DNA of 64,000 nt from Hoeflea_A sp040932035 (lineage in GTDB: Bacteria; Pseudomonadota; Alphaproteobacteria; Rhizobiales; Rhizobiaceae), in NCBI RefSeq assembly GCF_040932035.1, contig NZ_JBFRBB010000002.1, positions 62,001-126,000 on the forward strand, read 5' to 3'. The notes under the pieces are model-generated. The model ran no database searches. It was not told where the DNA came from and saw only the letters and a list, made by a program, of their open reading frames with translations. Below, piece after piece: positions 1 to 8,008 of the stretch (position 1 is the stretch's first letter; each line of letters starts with the position of its first letter). The translations under genes and the position numbers were made by a program.

Positions 1-1058
1 GCCACCTGTGGAGCCACGACCTTGATCTGGCTGATCCACGGGGCCGCCGCACGTGCATCGCCCTTGTCCATCATCCAGGCGGCCTTGAGGCACAGGAGCC
101 GGGCCATCTCGATGTCCATGCGGCACTCGGCGATGATATCGTAGTTGGCGCCGAGCTTTGCCAGCGGCTTGCCGAAGGCCTCACGGCGCAACGATCGCTG
201 GCACATCAGTTCGAGCGCGCGTTCCGCCTGTCCGATTGCCCGCATGCAGTGGTGTATGCGGCCAGGTCCGAGGCGGCCCTGTGCGATTTCGAAGCCGCGT
301 CCCTCTCCTAGAATGAGGTTTTCCGCAGGTACACGCACATCTGTAAAGCGTATGTGCAGATGCCCGTGCGGCGCATCGTCGTGGCCGTAGACCTGCATGG
401 CCCGCAGTTTTTCAATGCCGGGCGTGTCTGCCGGAACCAGGATCATGGAATGACGCTGATGCTTCGGCTCGTCTTCGCCACCGGTTTTCACCATGGTTAT
501 ATATATCTGACAGCGTGGATCGCCGGCGCCGGATGACCACCACTTTTCGCCGTTCAATATATAGTCGTCGCCGTCACGTACGCAGCTCATGGAGACATTC
601 GTCGCATCCGAGGAGGCGACATCCGGCTCTGTCATGAGATACGCTGAACGGATTTCTCCGGCGAGTAGCGGGGTCAACCACCGGTCTTTCTGTTCACTGG
701 TGCAATAGCGCTCAAGCACCTCCATGTTGCCGGTATCGGGCGCGGAACAGTTAAACACCTCTGCGCCGATATGCGCCTTGCCCATTTCTTCGGCGAGATA
801 GGCATATTCGACGGTCGTCAGACCATATCCGCGGTCTGATGCGGTCAACCAGAAGTTCCACAGGCCTTTTTCCTTGGCCTTCGCTTTCAACCCTTCCAGA
901 ATTTCGGTTTGCCGCGGTGTGTAGGCCCAGCGGTCGCCATTGTTCACTTCGGCGAGGAATTCCTCGTCGAGCGGCAGGATTTCATCCCGCACCATGGAGC
1001 GTACCTCTTCAAGTATCGGCTCCAGCTTGGCCGTGATTCCCAGATCCATTTCAGACAT
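1..1058 (-). CDS. Acyl-CoA dehydrogenase, ACAD10/11-like (C-terminus beyond window edge)
   Basis: About 352 codons are visible; the 3' end is cut by the left window edge. The protein would oxidise an acyl-CoA at the alpha-beta bond with FAD, passing electrons to ETF. The N-terminal helical domain is followed by the flavin-contacting segment MTEPDVASSDATN (around residue 142) and the stretch GEKWWSSGAGDP, with RHSMILVPADTPG and VYGHDDAPHGH further on; this combination is typical of the ACAD10/11 branch. The catalytic Glu region lies outside the window. The ATG overlaps the stop of the upstream TetR gene (ATGTCTGA, 8 bases), so the two are surely co-transcribed and probably translationally coupled. 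The substrate cannot be told from sequence. Confidence 0.93.
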   Translation of the reverse strand, partial: MSEMDLGITAKLEPILEEVRSMVRDEILPLDEEFLAEVNNGDRWAYTPRQTEILEGLKAKAKEKGLWNFWLTASDRGYGLTTVEYAYLAEEMGKAHIGAEVFNCSAPDTGNMEVLERYCTSEQKDRWLTPLLAGEIRSAYLMTEPDVASSDATNVSMSCVRDGDDYILNGEKWWSSGAGDPRCQIYITMVKTGGEDEPKHQRHSMILVPADTPGIEKLRAMQVYGHDDAPHGHLHIRFTDVRVPAENLILGEGRGFEIAQGRLGPGRIHHCMRAIGQAERALELMCQRSLRREAFGKPLAKLGANYDIIAECRMDIEMARLLCLKAAWMMDKGDARAAAPWISQIKVVAPQV

Positions 1059-1701
1059 CGGTGATCAAATCCTCCTTCAATCCGAGACCACGCAGCGCAA
1101 ATATGGCGCATTGGCTGGCAATCTGGTCAATTGTAGTGTCGTTTTGCCCTTCACGTCTCTGAAACCAAAATAGAGGTGAATTCAAAGACATAAACATAAG
1201 TTGCAATGCAATGCTTGAGCTTTCGAAATGCGCAACGCCTTCGGCCTTTGCCTGTTCGAGAACTTCCCGGAATATCTCGGAATAATTGTCGCGCATGGCC
1301 TGAAGCTCGAGCAGCACATCCCGTTGCTCAGGCGTTGTGGCGCCGCGCTTGAGAAGTTCGACACCTTCCCAGACACAGCGCTGAAACGGCAGGGTGTTTA
1401 TCATCGCCAGGCAATGCGCCTTTGTCATGCGCTGCAATTTTTCTGGCGTCGGTAGTGATTGGGCTGCAATCGGCGACAGCACATCAAAATTCATCTGCAT
1501 TCCATGACGATACACATCAAAGAACAGGTCGGCCTTCGAACGGTAATGATGGTAGATACGGCCCTTTGTGGCACCGAGGCTGCGCGCGACATCGTCGATG
1601 CTTGTCGCTGCGTATCCTCGGTCCATGAAACATTGCGCTGCCGCGTTGAGGATATCCTCCTGCACTGAGCGCACTGAATTTGCTGATACCGACGCAGACA
1701 T
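1051..1701 (-). CDS. TetR/AcrR family transcriptional regulator
   Basis: A 216-residue repressor-type protein. The N-terminal helix-turn-helix is clear (AAAQCFMDRGYAATSIDDVA, then GATKGRIYHHYRSKADLF), the standard TetR DNA-binding layout; the C-terminal ligand domain is helical and unassigned. The ATG at 1701 was chosen because a GAGGAGG Shine-Dalgarno lies just upstream; an in-frame start 48 bases earlier would add residues with no family counterpart. Its stop overlaps the start of the acyl-CoA dehydrogenase, so it most likely controls that gene and itself, with an acyl-CoA or related metabolite as probable ligand (inference from context). A perfect inverted repeat adjacent to a TTGACA box lies about 95 bases upstream. 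Confidence 0.93.
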   Translation of the reverse strand: MSASVSANSVRSVQEDILNAAAQCFMDRGYAATSIDDVARSLGATKGRIYHHYRSKADLFFDVYRHGMQMNFDVLSPIAAQSLPTPEKLQRMTKAHCLAMINTLPFQRCVWEGVELLKRGATTPEQRDVLLELQAMRDNYSEIFREVLEQAKAEGVAHFESSSIALQLMFMSLNSPLFWFQRREGQNDTTIDQIASQCAIFALRGLGLKEDLITDV

Positions 1702-1794
1702 TTGCCGGATGTTCCTCCTCGATACGGCGCAAACCTTCTCCGCCGGCAATCCGAATTTCGGCGTGGGTCAGCTATCGTTTGTTCCGTAAAGAGG

Positions 1795-1819
1795 AACATA
1801 CTACCGGGTATGTTGTCAA
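1795..1819 (-). promoter_or_regulatory. Candidate TetR operator and -35 box
   Basis: AACATAC (1795-1801) and GTATGTT (1808-1814) are perfect inverted arms separated by 6 bases. On the minus strand a perfect TTGACA hexamer (1819-1814) abuts the palindrome, so a repressor bound here would cover the spacer of the promoter reading into the TetR/acyl-CoA dehydrogenase pair. The -10 hexamer is poorly defined. Autoregulation is the usual TetR arrangement; binding is inferred. Confidence 0.55.
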
Positions 1820-1842
1820 TGGAGGTTAGAGCAGAACTGTTG

Positions 1843-2787
1843 TTATTCTGTATTATCGATCAGATGCCGAAACCAGGAAACGGTCTCTTTCAAACCGTCT
1901 TCCAGGTCCACTTTCGGCTGCCAGTCGAGTTCTTTTTGGGCAACTGAAATATCGGGGCACCGCTGCACCGGATCATCTTGGGGAAGAGGCCGGAACTCCA
2001 GCTTCGAACGGCTGTCGACCAGTTGCACTATGCGCTCGGCGAGCTCAAGCATCGAGCATTCATGTGGATTGCCGAAGTTTATGGGACCGGTCAAATCGTC
2101 GGGGCTGTCCATAAATCGAACCATGCCGCCGATCAGGTCGTCGACGTAGCAAAAACTGCGTGTCTGTGTGCCATCCCCGTAAATGGTGATCGGATCACCC
2201 TGCAGCGCCTGTATTATAAAGTTGCTGACCACGCGCCCGTCACTTGGATGCATGCGCGGTCCGTAGGTGTTGAAGATGCGCATGACTTTGATCTTGACGT
2301 CATTTTGCCGATGATAATCGAAAAACAGCGTTTCGGCGCACCGCTTACCCTCGTCATAACAGCTGCGCGGCCCGATGGGATTAACGCGCCCCCAATAGTC
2401 CTCACTCTGTGGGTGAACCTGCGGATCGCCGTAGATTTCCGATGTTGAGGCCTGCAGGACCGGGGCTCCCAGACGCTTGGCGAGGCCCAAAATATTGATT
2501 GCGCCGAGCACGCTGGTTTTTGTGGTCTGAACCGGGTCGAACTGATAGTGAACCGGCGAAGCGGGGCAGGCGAGATTGAATATCCGGTCCACTTCCACAT
2601 GCAGCGGAAAGATCACATCATGCCGCATCAGTTCGAAATCCGTTCGACCGAGCAAATGCTTGATATTGCTGCGCTGACCAGTGAAAAAATTGTCGACACA
2701 CAATACGCTGTCACCGCGTTTCAGCAGTGCGTCACAAAGGTTTGATCCTAAAAATCCCGAGCCGCCTGTGACAAGAATTTCACGCAT
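1843..2787 (-). CDS. uxs: UDP-glucuronic acid decarboxylase (UDP-xylose synthase)
   Basis: A 314-residue extended SDR enzyme that converts UDP-glucuronate to UDP-xylose through a 4-keto intermediate, in the cytoplasm. The Rossmann motif GGSGFLG is at residues 8-14, STSEIYGDP near 115, and the catalytic pair Tyr144/Lys148 sits in SCYDEGKR, a segment highly characteristic of Uxs enzymes rather than of GalE or RmlB. FNTYGPRM and the C-terminal FGNPHE also fit. The ATG at 2787 is preceded by GGAGAT; an in-frame start 21 bases upstream adds nothing conserved. There is no membrane anchor. It is divergent from the exostosin-like gene across 189 bases and shares its substrate with the UDP-glucuronate 4-epimerase encoded 5 kb away. 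Confidence 0.92.
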   Translation of the reverse strand: MREILVTGGSGFLGSNLCDALLKRGDSVLCVDNFFTGQRSNIKHLLGRTDFELMRHDVIFPLHVEVDRIFNLACPASPVHYQFDPVQTTKTSVLGAINILGLAKRLGAPVLQASTSEIYGDPQVHPQSEDYWGRVNPIGPRSCYDEGKRCAETLFFDYHRQNDVKIKVMRIFNTYGPRMHPSDGRVVSNFIIQALQGDPITIYGDGTQTRSFCYVDDLIGGMVRFMDSPDDLTGPINFGNPHECSMLELAERIVQLVDSRSKLEFRPLPQDDPVQRCPDISVAQKELDWQPKVDLEDGLKETVSWFRHLIDNTE

Positions 2788-2976
2788 AATATCTCCGAAT
2801 CCCAGCACTCATTTTGTATCGGCTCCAACGTTTAGAGCTATATTGAATGGATGCCCTTTTCTCAACCGGAATATTATATGTGACACCGGCTTTACATTGC
2901 GAGCAGTCTGGTGTCCTTGTGCATGCGAAAGTAGCGGTGTAGCTGCTGGACGATCAAAGGAACAGCGGGGAAATCC

Positions 2977-4044
2977 ATGAGTTTGGAGCCGGGCAAGCAG
3001 CGAATTTTGCAGACAGCCGGTGTCGCGTACGAAAACCTGCGCTACAGGATGAATGAGCTGGAAACCAATGAAGCGCAGTGCCGATACATATCCAGTCATG
3101 GTTTGAAAAAGAGCTGCAACTATTGGCACAAGGACGGACGTCCGCCGGAAATTGTGGAACTGAACCGGCTTGCAGCCACAGACCACTCAAATACTCTGTC
3201 CATCTATTTCAAAACCAACGGGCTTCGGCATTTTGCCGACCAAACACTCGGCCGTATGGAGAATCGGTTTGTGCTGGTGACGGGTGGATGTGATCTGGAA
3301 GTCGGTGATCGCGATACTGATTCAGAACTGCGCGCCCGTATTCTTGGAAGTCCCCTCCTAGATGCCTGGTTCACACAGAACTGCAATGACCAGCATCCCA
3401 AACTGCTTCCGATGCCCATCGGAATGGACTATCACACGCTGACCTTCCAGTTTCGTCATCGCCCTTGGGGTTATTTTGCAAACCCGCTGGTGCAGGAACA
3501 GATACTGGATGATGCCCGCACGACGTCACCTGGGTTGGAACACAAAAAAATAGCCGGCTATAGCAATTGGCATCACGTGATCACCCGTGGCGATCGCCAC
3601 CAGTGCATCAACGGCGTTCAATTGGATGCGGCTTTTCTTGAGCAGCCCGATACCAACCGCGCCGAAAGCTGGAAGAACAATGCCGAGTATCTGTTCACGA
3701 TCAGTCCGCTGGGCAATGGGTGGGATTGTCACCGGACCTGGGAGGCGTTGCTTTTGGGGTCGGTACCCATCGTGCCGCGTTCCAGCATCTGCTCCTTGTT
3801 CGAAAACCTTCCGGTATGCATCGTCGATGATTGGCGCGAGGTCACGATGGATTATCTGAAGGCCAAGAGGGAATGGGTGCTTGAAAGCGAATTCGATTTT
3901 GCCCCGCTTTACCTCGGCTGGTGGAAGGCACGCTTCAAGGAAGAAGCAGAGTTGCCTCGAAGGATGCAAAGGTTTCAGGATTTCATAAATACCGCGCAAC
4001 AGCCGTTTGCATCGCTTCAAAAGCAAACCGCAAGCGCCGTGTAA
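2977..4044 (+). CDS. Exostosin-like (GT47-type) glycosyltransferase candidate
   Basis: A 355-residue cytoplasmic protein with no signal peptide. The C-terminal half contains SPLGNGWDCHRTWEALLLG followed by VPIVPRSSICSLFENLPV and a VDDW segment. This pattern (G-D-x-H-R-x-x-E-A-L-x-x-G-x-x-P followed by a pocket rich in hydrophobics) is typical of exostosin/GT47-like transferases that bind a UDP-sugar. The N-terminal half is not recognisable. The start has GGGGAAA upstream. It begins a plus-strand operon: the halohydrin dehalogenase-like gene follows after 18 bases. UDP-xylose or a uronic acid made by neighbouring enzymes is a natural donor, but donor and acceptor are inference. Confidence 0.7.
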   Translation: MSLEPGKQRILQTAGVAYENLRYRMNELETNEAQCRYISSHGLKKSCNYWHKDGRPPEIVELNRLAATDHSNTLSIYFKTNGLRHFADQTLGRMENRFVLVTGGCDLEVGDRDTDSELRARILGSPLLDAWFTQNCNDQHPKLLPMPIGMDYHTLTFQFRHRPWGYFANPLVQEQILDDARTTSPGLEHKKIAGYSNWHHVITRGDRHQCINGVQLDAAFLEQPDTNRAESWKNNAEYLFTISPLGNGWDCHRTWEALLLGSVPIVPRSSICSLFENLPVCIVDDWREVTMDYLKAKREWVLESEFDFAPLYLGWWKARFKEEAELPRRMQRFQDFINTAQQPFASLQKQTASAV

Positions 4045-4062
4045 TTTTGAGGAGCGTGTTGG

Positions 4063-4743
4063 ATGGATGTATCTGTTGAGAACAAACGTGTATTTGTTAC
4101 GCAGGCAGATCAGTATATGGGGCCGGCGTGTGTAGACATGTTTCGACGGGAGGGTGCACACGTTACCGCCGATACGAGCGATCTTTCAACGGATGCAGCC
4201 TGCCGCAAATTGATGGAAGATGCCGGACATATCGATGTTCTAATCATCAACCTGGCTTCACCAAATCATTACGGAACCTTGGTCACCGATCTGGAGGAAG
4301 ACGCGTGGCAGGAGGTGTTCGGGTTACTCGTACATCCACTCCACCGCCTCACGCGCCATGCGCTTCCGCGGATGATCGAGCGGCGGTCGGGAAAAACTAT
4401 CGTATTCGGTAGCGCGACACCGCTGCGCCCGATGGGACGGCTGTCAGCATACAGCGCCGCACGCGGAGCACAGATATCCTATGTCAAATCGGTTGGCGTG
4501 GAGGTTGCGAGACACAACGTCCAGGTAAATCTGATTGCCCAGAACTGGGTCGAAAACCCGGCCTACTATCCGCCGGAAATGCAGGCAAACCCGAAATTTC
4601 AGAAAAACCTCAAGGAACAGGTTCCGCTGGGCCGGTTGGCAAAACCCGAGGAGGATGTTGCACTCGCGTTATTTCTTGCCAGTGACCGGAGCGATTTTTT
4701 TGTTGGACAGGCCATTCCGTTCTCGGGTGGCTGGGCGGGTTGA
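4063..4743 (+). CDS. Halohydrin dehalogenase-like SDR protein
   Basis: A 226-residue protein of SDR fold in which the NAD(P)-binding glycine motif is replaced and the usual catalytic Lys is Arg. It carries both diagnostic motifs of halohydrin (haloalcohol) dehalogenases: T-x4-(F/Y)-x-G as Thr13, Tyr18, Gly20, and S-x12-Y-x3-R as Ser117, Tyr130, Arg134. The run GSATPLRPMG and a downstream N-W-x-x-N-P-x-Y-Y segment resemble the halide-pocket regions of HheC, recalled from memory. Such enzymes convert vicinal haloalcohols to epoxides and catalyse the reverse ring opening with halide, azide, cyanide or nitrite, without a nicotinamide cofactor. GAGGAG precedes the ATG. The location between an exostosin-like gene and a carbamoyltransferase is unusual. 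A degenerate non-dehalogenase SDR remains possible. Confidence 0.8.
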   Translation: MDVSVENKRVFVTQADQYMGPACVDMFRREGAHVTADTSDLSTDAACRKLMEDAGHIDVLIINLASPNHYGTLVTDLEEDAWQEVFGLLVHPLHRLTRHALPRMIERRSGKTIVFGSATPLRPMGRLSAYSAARGAQISYVKSVGVEVARHNVQVNLIAQNWVENPAYYPPEMQANPKFQKNLKEQVPLGRLAKPEEDVALALFLASDRSDFFVGQAIPFSGGWAG

Positions 4744-4875
4744 GGGCGGCGTGCCCGCCAGCGCTTAAATTCGCTGAGTAATTACACGAACTTGACTTGA
4801 ATTGATCGTCTCGACGGAACATGTAGGGTTTACGCACGAGCAATGCGGCCCGCATAACACGGATAGTTTCAGCCC

Positions 4876-6438
4876 ATGAAAATTTTTGCCTATAAGCCCG
4901 GACATGACGGGCATGTTGCCGCAATCGATGATGGTCGCCTGATTTTTTCCATGGAAGCCGAAAAAGATTCCGGCAACCGCTATGGGCCGGTCACACCTGA
5001 ACTTATGTTGCATGGTTTTGCCGCGCTTGAATGGATGCCGGACGTCTTTGGTGTTTCGGGCTGGGAGCGGTCGTTCCGCCCGATGCGGGATCCCATCGGC
5101 GCGGGCTATCTCGGAACAACGCCCGACACAAACATTTCCCATAAAATGAAGATGTTTGGTCAGGAATTGCATTATTTTTCAGATACCCATGAGCGCTCCC
5201 ATATTATCGGCAGCTACGGTATGTCTCCATTTTCGCAGGGTGAGCCGGCATATGCACTGGTCTGGGAAGGTGTGCTTGGTCATTTCTATCGTGTCGATGA
5301 AAACCTGAATATAGCTGAAATCGGATCGCCGTTGAGCGGTCCGGGCCACAAATATGGTTTTCTTTATGGCCTTGCCGATCCCGCTTATCCATTCGATGCC
5401 AGCAAATCCCGCCGCGAGGATGCCGGCAAGCTGATGGCCCTTTCCGGATTTGGCCGGGATACAGTAGAGACCCAGGAAGAACGCGAACTGATTGAGCGCA
5501 TCCTTGAGTGGGATGCTGTTGCAAGCCCATTGCGGAAATCGGATTTCAAGGACAGCCCGTTTTGCAATATAGGTCTCGACAGCCCGGATTTTCATAATCT
5601 GGCACGGCGTTTTCAGCACCGCATATTCGAACGTTTTTTTGAGTTTGCGGAAAATAATATGAAGGAAGGCCTTCCAATCCTCGTGTCCGGCGGATGCGGT
5701 TTGAATTGCGACTGGAACAGTGCCTGGCGCGAGAGCGGTCTGTTTAAAGATGTGTTCGTTCAGCCGTGCACGAACGATTCCGGATCGGCGATCGGAACGG
5801 CAATCGACGCTCAATTGGTTCATACCGGCAATGCCAAGATTGACTGGACGGTTTATGCCGGTGAAGAGTTCGTCATGGACGATGCCGATGTTTCCGGTTT
5901 CGACCGTGCTCCGCTTGATCTTGATGAATTCACCGGCCGCTTGGTTGAGGGGGGCGTCTATGCCTGGGTCAACGGGCGCTACGAAATTGGTCCGCGAGCG
6001 CTCGGCAACCGGTCGCTGGTCGCGGCGCCATTTACCGCGGAAACCCATACACGGCTCAATGCCATCAAAAAACGCGAAGGATTCCGGCCCATTGCTCCGA
6101 TCCTGATGGAGGAGGAGCTGGATCGTCATTTCAACAATCACGGCCCCAGCCCTCACATGCTCTACTTCCAGACGGCACGCACTGATGCTCTGAAAGCCGT
6201 CACCCATGTAGACGGTTCAGCCAGGGCACAAACGGTGCGTCAGTCGGAAAACCCGCAAATGTACGCGCTGCTGTCGGCGTTCAAGAACAAAACCGGTTAC
6301 GGCGTGTTGTGCAATACATCGCTGAATTTCAACGGCAAGGGATTTATCAACCGCCTCAGTGATCTGGTGCGTTATGCAACCGACACCGGTCTGGACGGAT
6401 TTGTGGTCAACGGCAGTATATATCGCCGACGCGCGTAA
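4876..6438 (+). CDS. Carbamoyltransferase, NodU/CmcH/TobZ family
   Basis: A 520-residue O-carbamoyltransferase. The family normally makes carbamoyl-adenylate from carbamoyl phosphate and ATP in a Kae1-like N-terminal domain and transfers the carbamoyl group to a sugar or natural-product hydroxyl. Visible hallmarks are the metal-binding HERSH region near residue 109, GKLMALSGFG, SGGCGLNCDWN, the phosphate-binding NDSGSAIGTA, GPRALGNRSLVAAP, KKREGFRPIAPIL and the C-terminal VLCNTSLNFNGKG. It is slightly shorter than NodU (about 560 residues) but complete. It lies 132 bases after the halohydrin dehalogenase-like gene on the same strand, so probably the same transcript. It indicates that the product of this locus carries a carbamate; which hydroxyl is unknown. 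Confidence 0.93.
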   Translation: MKIFAYKPGHDGHVAAIDDGRLIFSMEAEKDSGNRYGPVTPELMLHGFAALEWMPDVFGVSGWERSFRPMRDPIGAGYLGTTPDTNISHKMKMFGQELHYFSDTHERSHIIGSYGMSPFSQGEPAYALVWEGVLGHFYRVDENLNIAEIGSPLSGPGHKYGFLYGLADPAYPFDASKSRREDAGKLMALSGFGRDTVETQEERELIERILEWDAVASPLRKSDFKDSPFCNIGLDSPDFHNLARRFQHRIFERFFEFAENNMKEGLPILVSGGCGLNCDWNSAWRESGLFKDVFVQPCTNDSGSAIGTAIDAQLVHTGNAKIDWTVYAGEEFVMDDADVSGFDRAPLDLDEFTGRLVEGGVYAWVNGRYEIGPRALGNRSLVAAPFTAETHTRLNAIKKREGFRPIAPILMEEELDRHFNNHGPSPHMLYFQTARTDALKAVTHVDGSARAQTVRQSENPQMYALLSAFKNKTGYGVLCNTSLNFNGKGFINRLSDLVRYATDTGLDGFVVNGSIYRRRA

Positions 6439-6514
6439 GCTGCACAGCCAGCGATATTCCGCAAACTGCGATTTAGGACAACCGCAGATAAGCCGTTGCC
6501 GTGGGCCCGTGATG

Positions 6515-7846
6515 TCAGGCCGTAACTTCAGAAGTGGGCTTTGCCCGGTCGCGGCCGATGCTGACATAAGTAAAGCCGTACCGTGTCGGCTCCTTGCGCC
6601 GGTGAATATTGCGCAGGTCAATCATCAGTGGTTCGGCCATGGCATCCCTCAGACGGTCGAGTTCCAGGGCACGCAACAGGTTCCATTCCGTCATAATGAC
6701 AACGGCGTGCGCGCCGACAACCGCCTCATAGGGATCATCTGCCCAAACAACATCGGGATAAAGCTCTGTTGCCGCTTCCATAGCCTTTGGGTCGAACGCG
6801 CGCACCGTCACGCCGCTGTCAATGAGAAGATCCAGAACAGCCAGGGCTGGGGATTCTCGAATGTCGTCCGTATCGGGTTTAAACGAGACGCCGAGCACGG
6901 CAACCGTCTTGCCTTTCGGCTCGCCTATGGTCGCCAACACCCTTTCAGCCATATGCTTCTTGCGGGTCTCGTTCAGCGTTATCGTCGCCTCAACCAGCTC
7001 CTGGGGTGCATCAACCTTGCGAGCAAAAGCTGCCAGAGCGCGGGTGTCCTTGGGAAAGCAGGACCCACCGAAACCCGGGCCGGCACGCAGGAACTTGTCG
7101 CCAATCCTTTCATCAAGGCCAATAATCTCAGATACCTCAATGATGTTTCCATCAACCTTTTCGCACAGGTCGGCAATTCCATTGATGAAGCTGACTTTCA
7201 TCGCCAGGAAAGCATTTGCCGCATATTTGCTGACCTCCGCGCCGACGAGAGATGCAACGGAAATAGGTGTGTCCTGCAGTTTCAACGGCCTGTAAAGCGT
7301 TTCCGCAACTTCCCGTCCGCGCTCGTCGTGAATTCCAAGAACAACGCGGTCTGGTCGCATGAAGTCCTGTATGGCTGAACCTTCACGCAGGAACTCCGGA
7401 TTGCTGACAACGGAAAAGTCGAGATCCGGCCGCAACTCCTCAATGCGTTCCTTGACCCGCTGACAGGTTCCCGGAACCACCGTGCATTTGATAATAACGA
7501 CAGCACCGTCCTGCAGGTGTGGCGCGATGTCTTCCACCGCTGAAAACACGTAAGTCAGGTCCACATCTTCGCCATTGGCAGCCGATGGTGTTCCGACTGC
7601 CAGAAAGACCACATTTGAATGAGGTACGCATTGCTCCAGATCGCTTGTGAAATGGAGGCGTTTGGCTTCCGCATTCGAGCGGATCATCTGGTCAAGGCCA
7701 GGCTCATAAATCGGGCTGACGTTGTTTTTAAGCAGTGCGATCTTTTCTGGAACGTTGTCCACGCAGGTAACATCGAAGCCGAACTCGGAAAGGCAAACAC
7801 CCGTTACGAGCCCAACATAACCGGTTCCGATAATCGTGATGATCAA
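6515..7846 (-). CDS. ugd: UDP-glucose 6-dehydrogenase
   Basis: A 443-residue enzyme oxidising UDP-glucose to UDP-glucuronate with two NAD+. Features in order are the N-terminal Rossmann motif GTGYVG (residues 7-12), AVGTPS, the NPEFLREGSA segment, the central helix KYAANAFLAMKVSF, the catalytic Cys in GFGGSCFPKDT (around residue 260), and the C-terminal UDP-binding domain with VLGVSFKPDTDDIR. The start is TTG with GAGG five bases upstream; no ATG lies before the Rossmann motif. It supplies the substrate of both the UDP-glucuronate decarboxylase and the 4-epimerase in this window. It faces the carbamoyltransferase gene and diverges from the epimerase gene. Confidence 0.96.
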   Translation of the reverse strand: MIITIIGTGYVGLVTGVCLSEFGFDVTCVDNVPEKIALLKNNVSPIYEPGLDQMIRSNAEAKRLHFTSDLEQCVPHSNVVFLAVGTPSAANGEDVDLTYVFSAVEDIAPHLQDGAVVIIKCTVVPGTCQRVKERIEELRPDLDFSVVSNPEFLREGSAIQDFMRPDRVVLGIHDERGREVAETLYRPLKLQDTPISVASLVGAEVSKYAANAFLAMKVSFINGIADLCEKVDGNIIEVSEIIGLDERIGDKFLRAGPGFGGSCFPKDTRALAAFARKVDAPQELVEATITLNETRKKHMAERVLATIGEPKGKTVAVLGVSFKPDTDDIRESPALAVLDLLIDSGVTVRAFDPKAMEAATELYPDVVWADDPYEAVVGAHAVVIMTEWNLLRALELDRLRDAMAEPLMIDLRNIHRRKEPTRYGFTYVSIGRDRAKPTSEVTA

Positions 7847-7902
7847 GGCAGCCTCGCGAGTCTATTTTATGGGGGTGCCGATCTGTTTTGCCGGCGATTG
7901 AA

Positions 7903-7932
7903 TTGTGGCGTTTTCAATAGTGTTTTGTGGCG
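7903..7932. promoter_or_regulatory. Direct repeat TTGTGGCG in the ugd/epimerase intergenic region
   Basis: TTGTGGCG occurs at 7903-7910 and again at 7925-7932, 22 bases apart (about two helical turns), between the divergent ugd and UDP-glucuronate 4-epimerase genes. A paired half-site for a shared regulator is possible, but no known consensus was recognised and chance cannot be excluded. Confidence 0.25.
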
Positions 7933-8008
7933 GTATAAACAATTCACAGAATAATTCCATACCACATCATACCGTTGTGAACACCTACCAAGGCGAGATT
8001 CAACAAAT

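Noticed and set aside
4063..4743. An ordinary but inactivated short-chain dehydrogenase
   Set aside because: The changes are not random losses: the replaced positions match both positive motifs of halohydrin dehalogenases with exact spacing.
5179..6207. 342-codon open frame on the minus strand
   Set aside because: It lies wholly antisense to the carbamoyltransferase, whose motifs are unambiguous, and shows no family resemblance.
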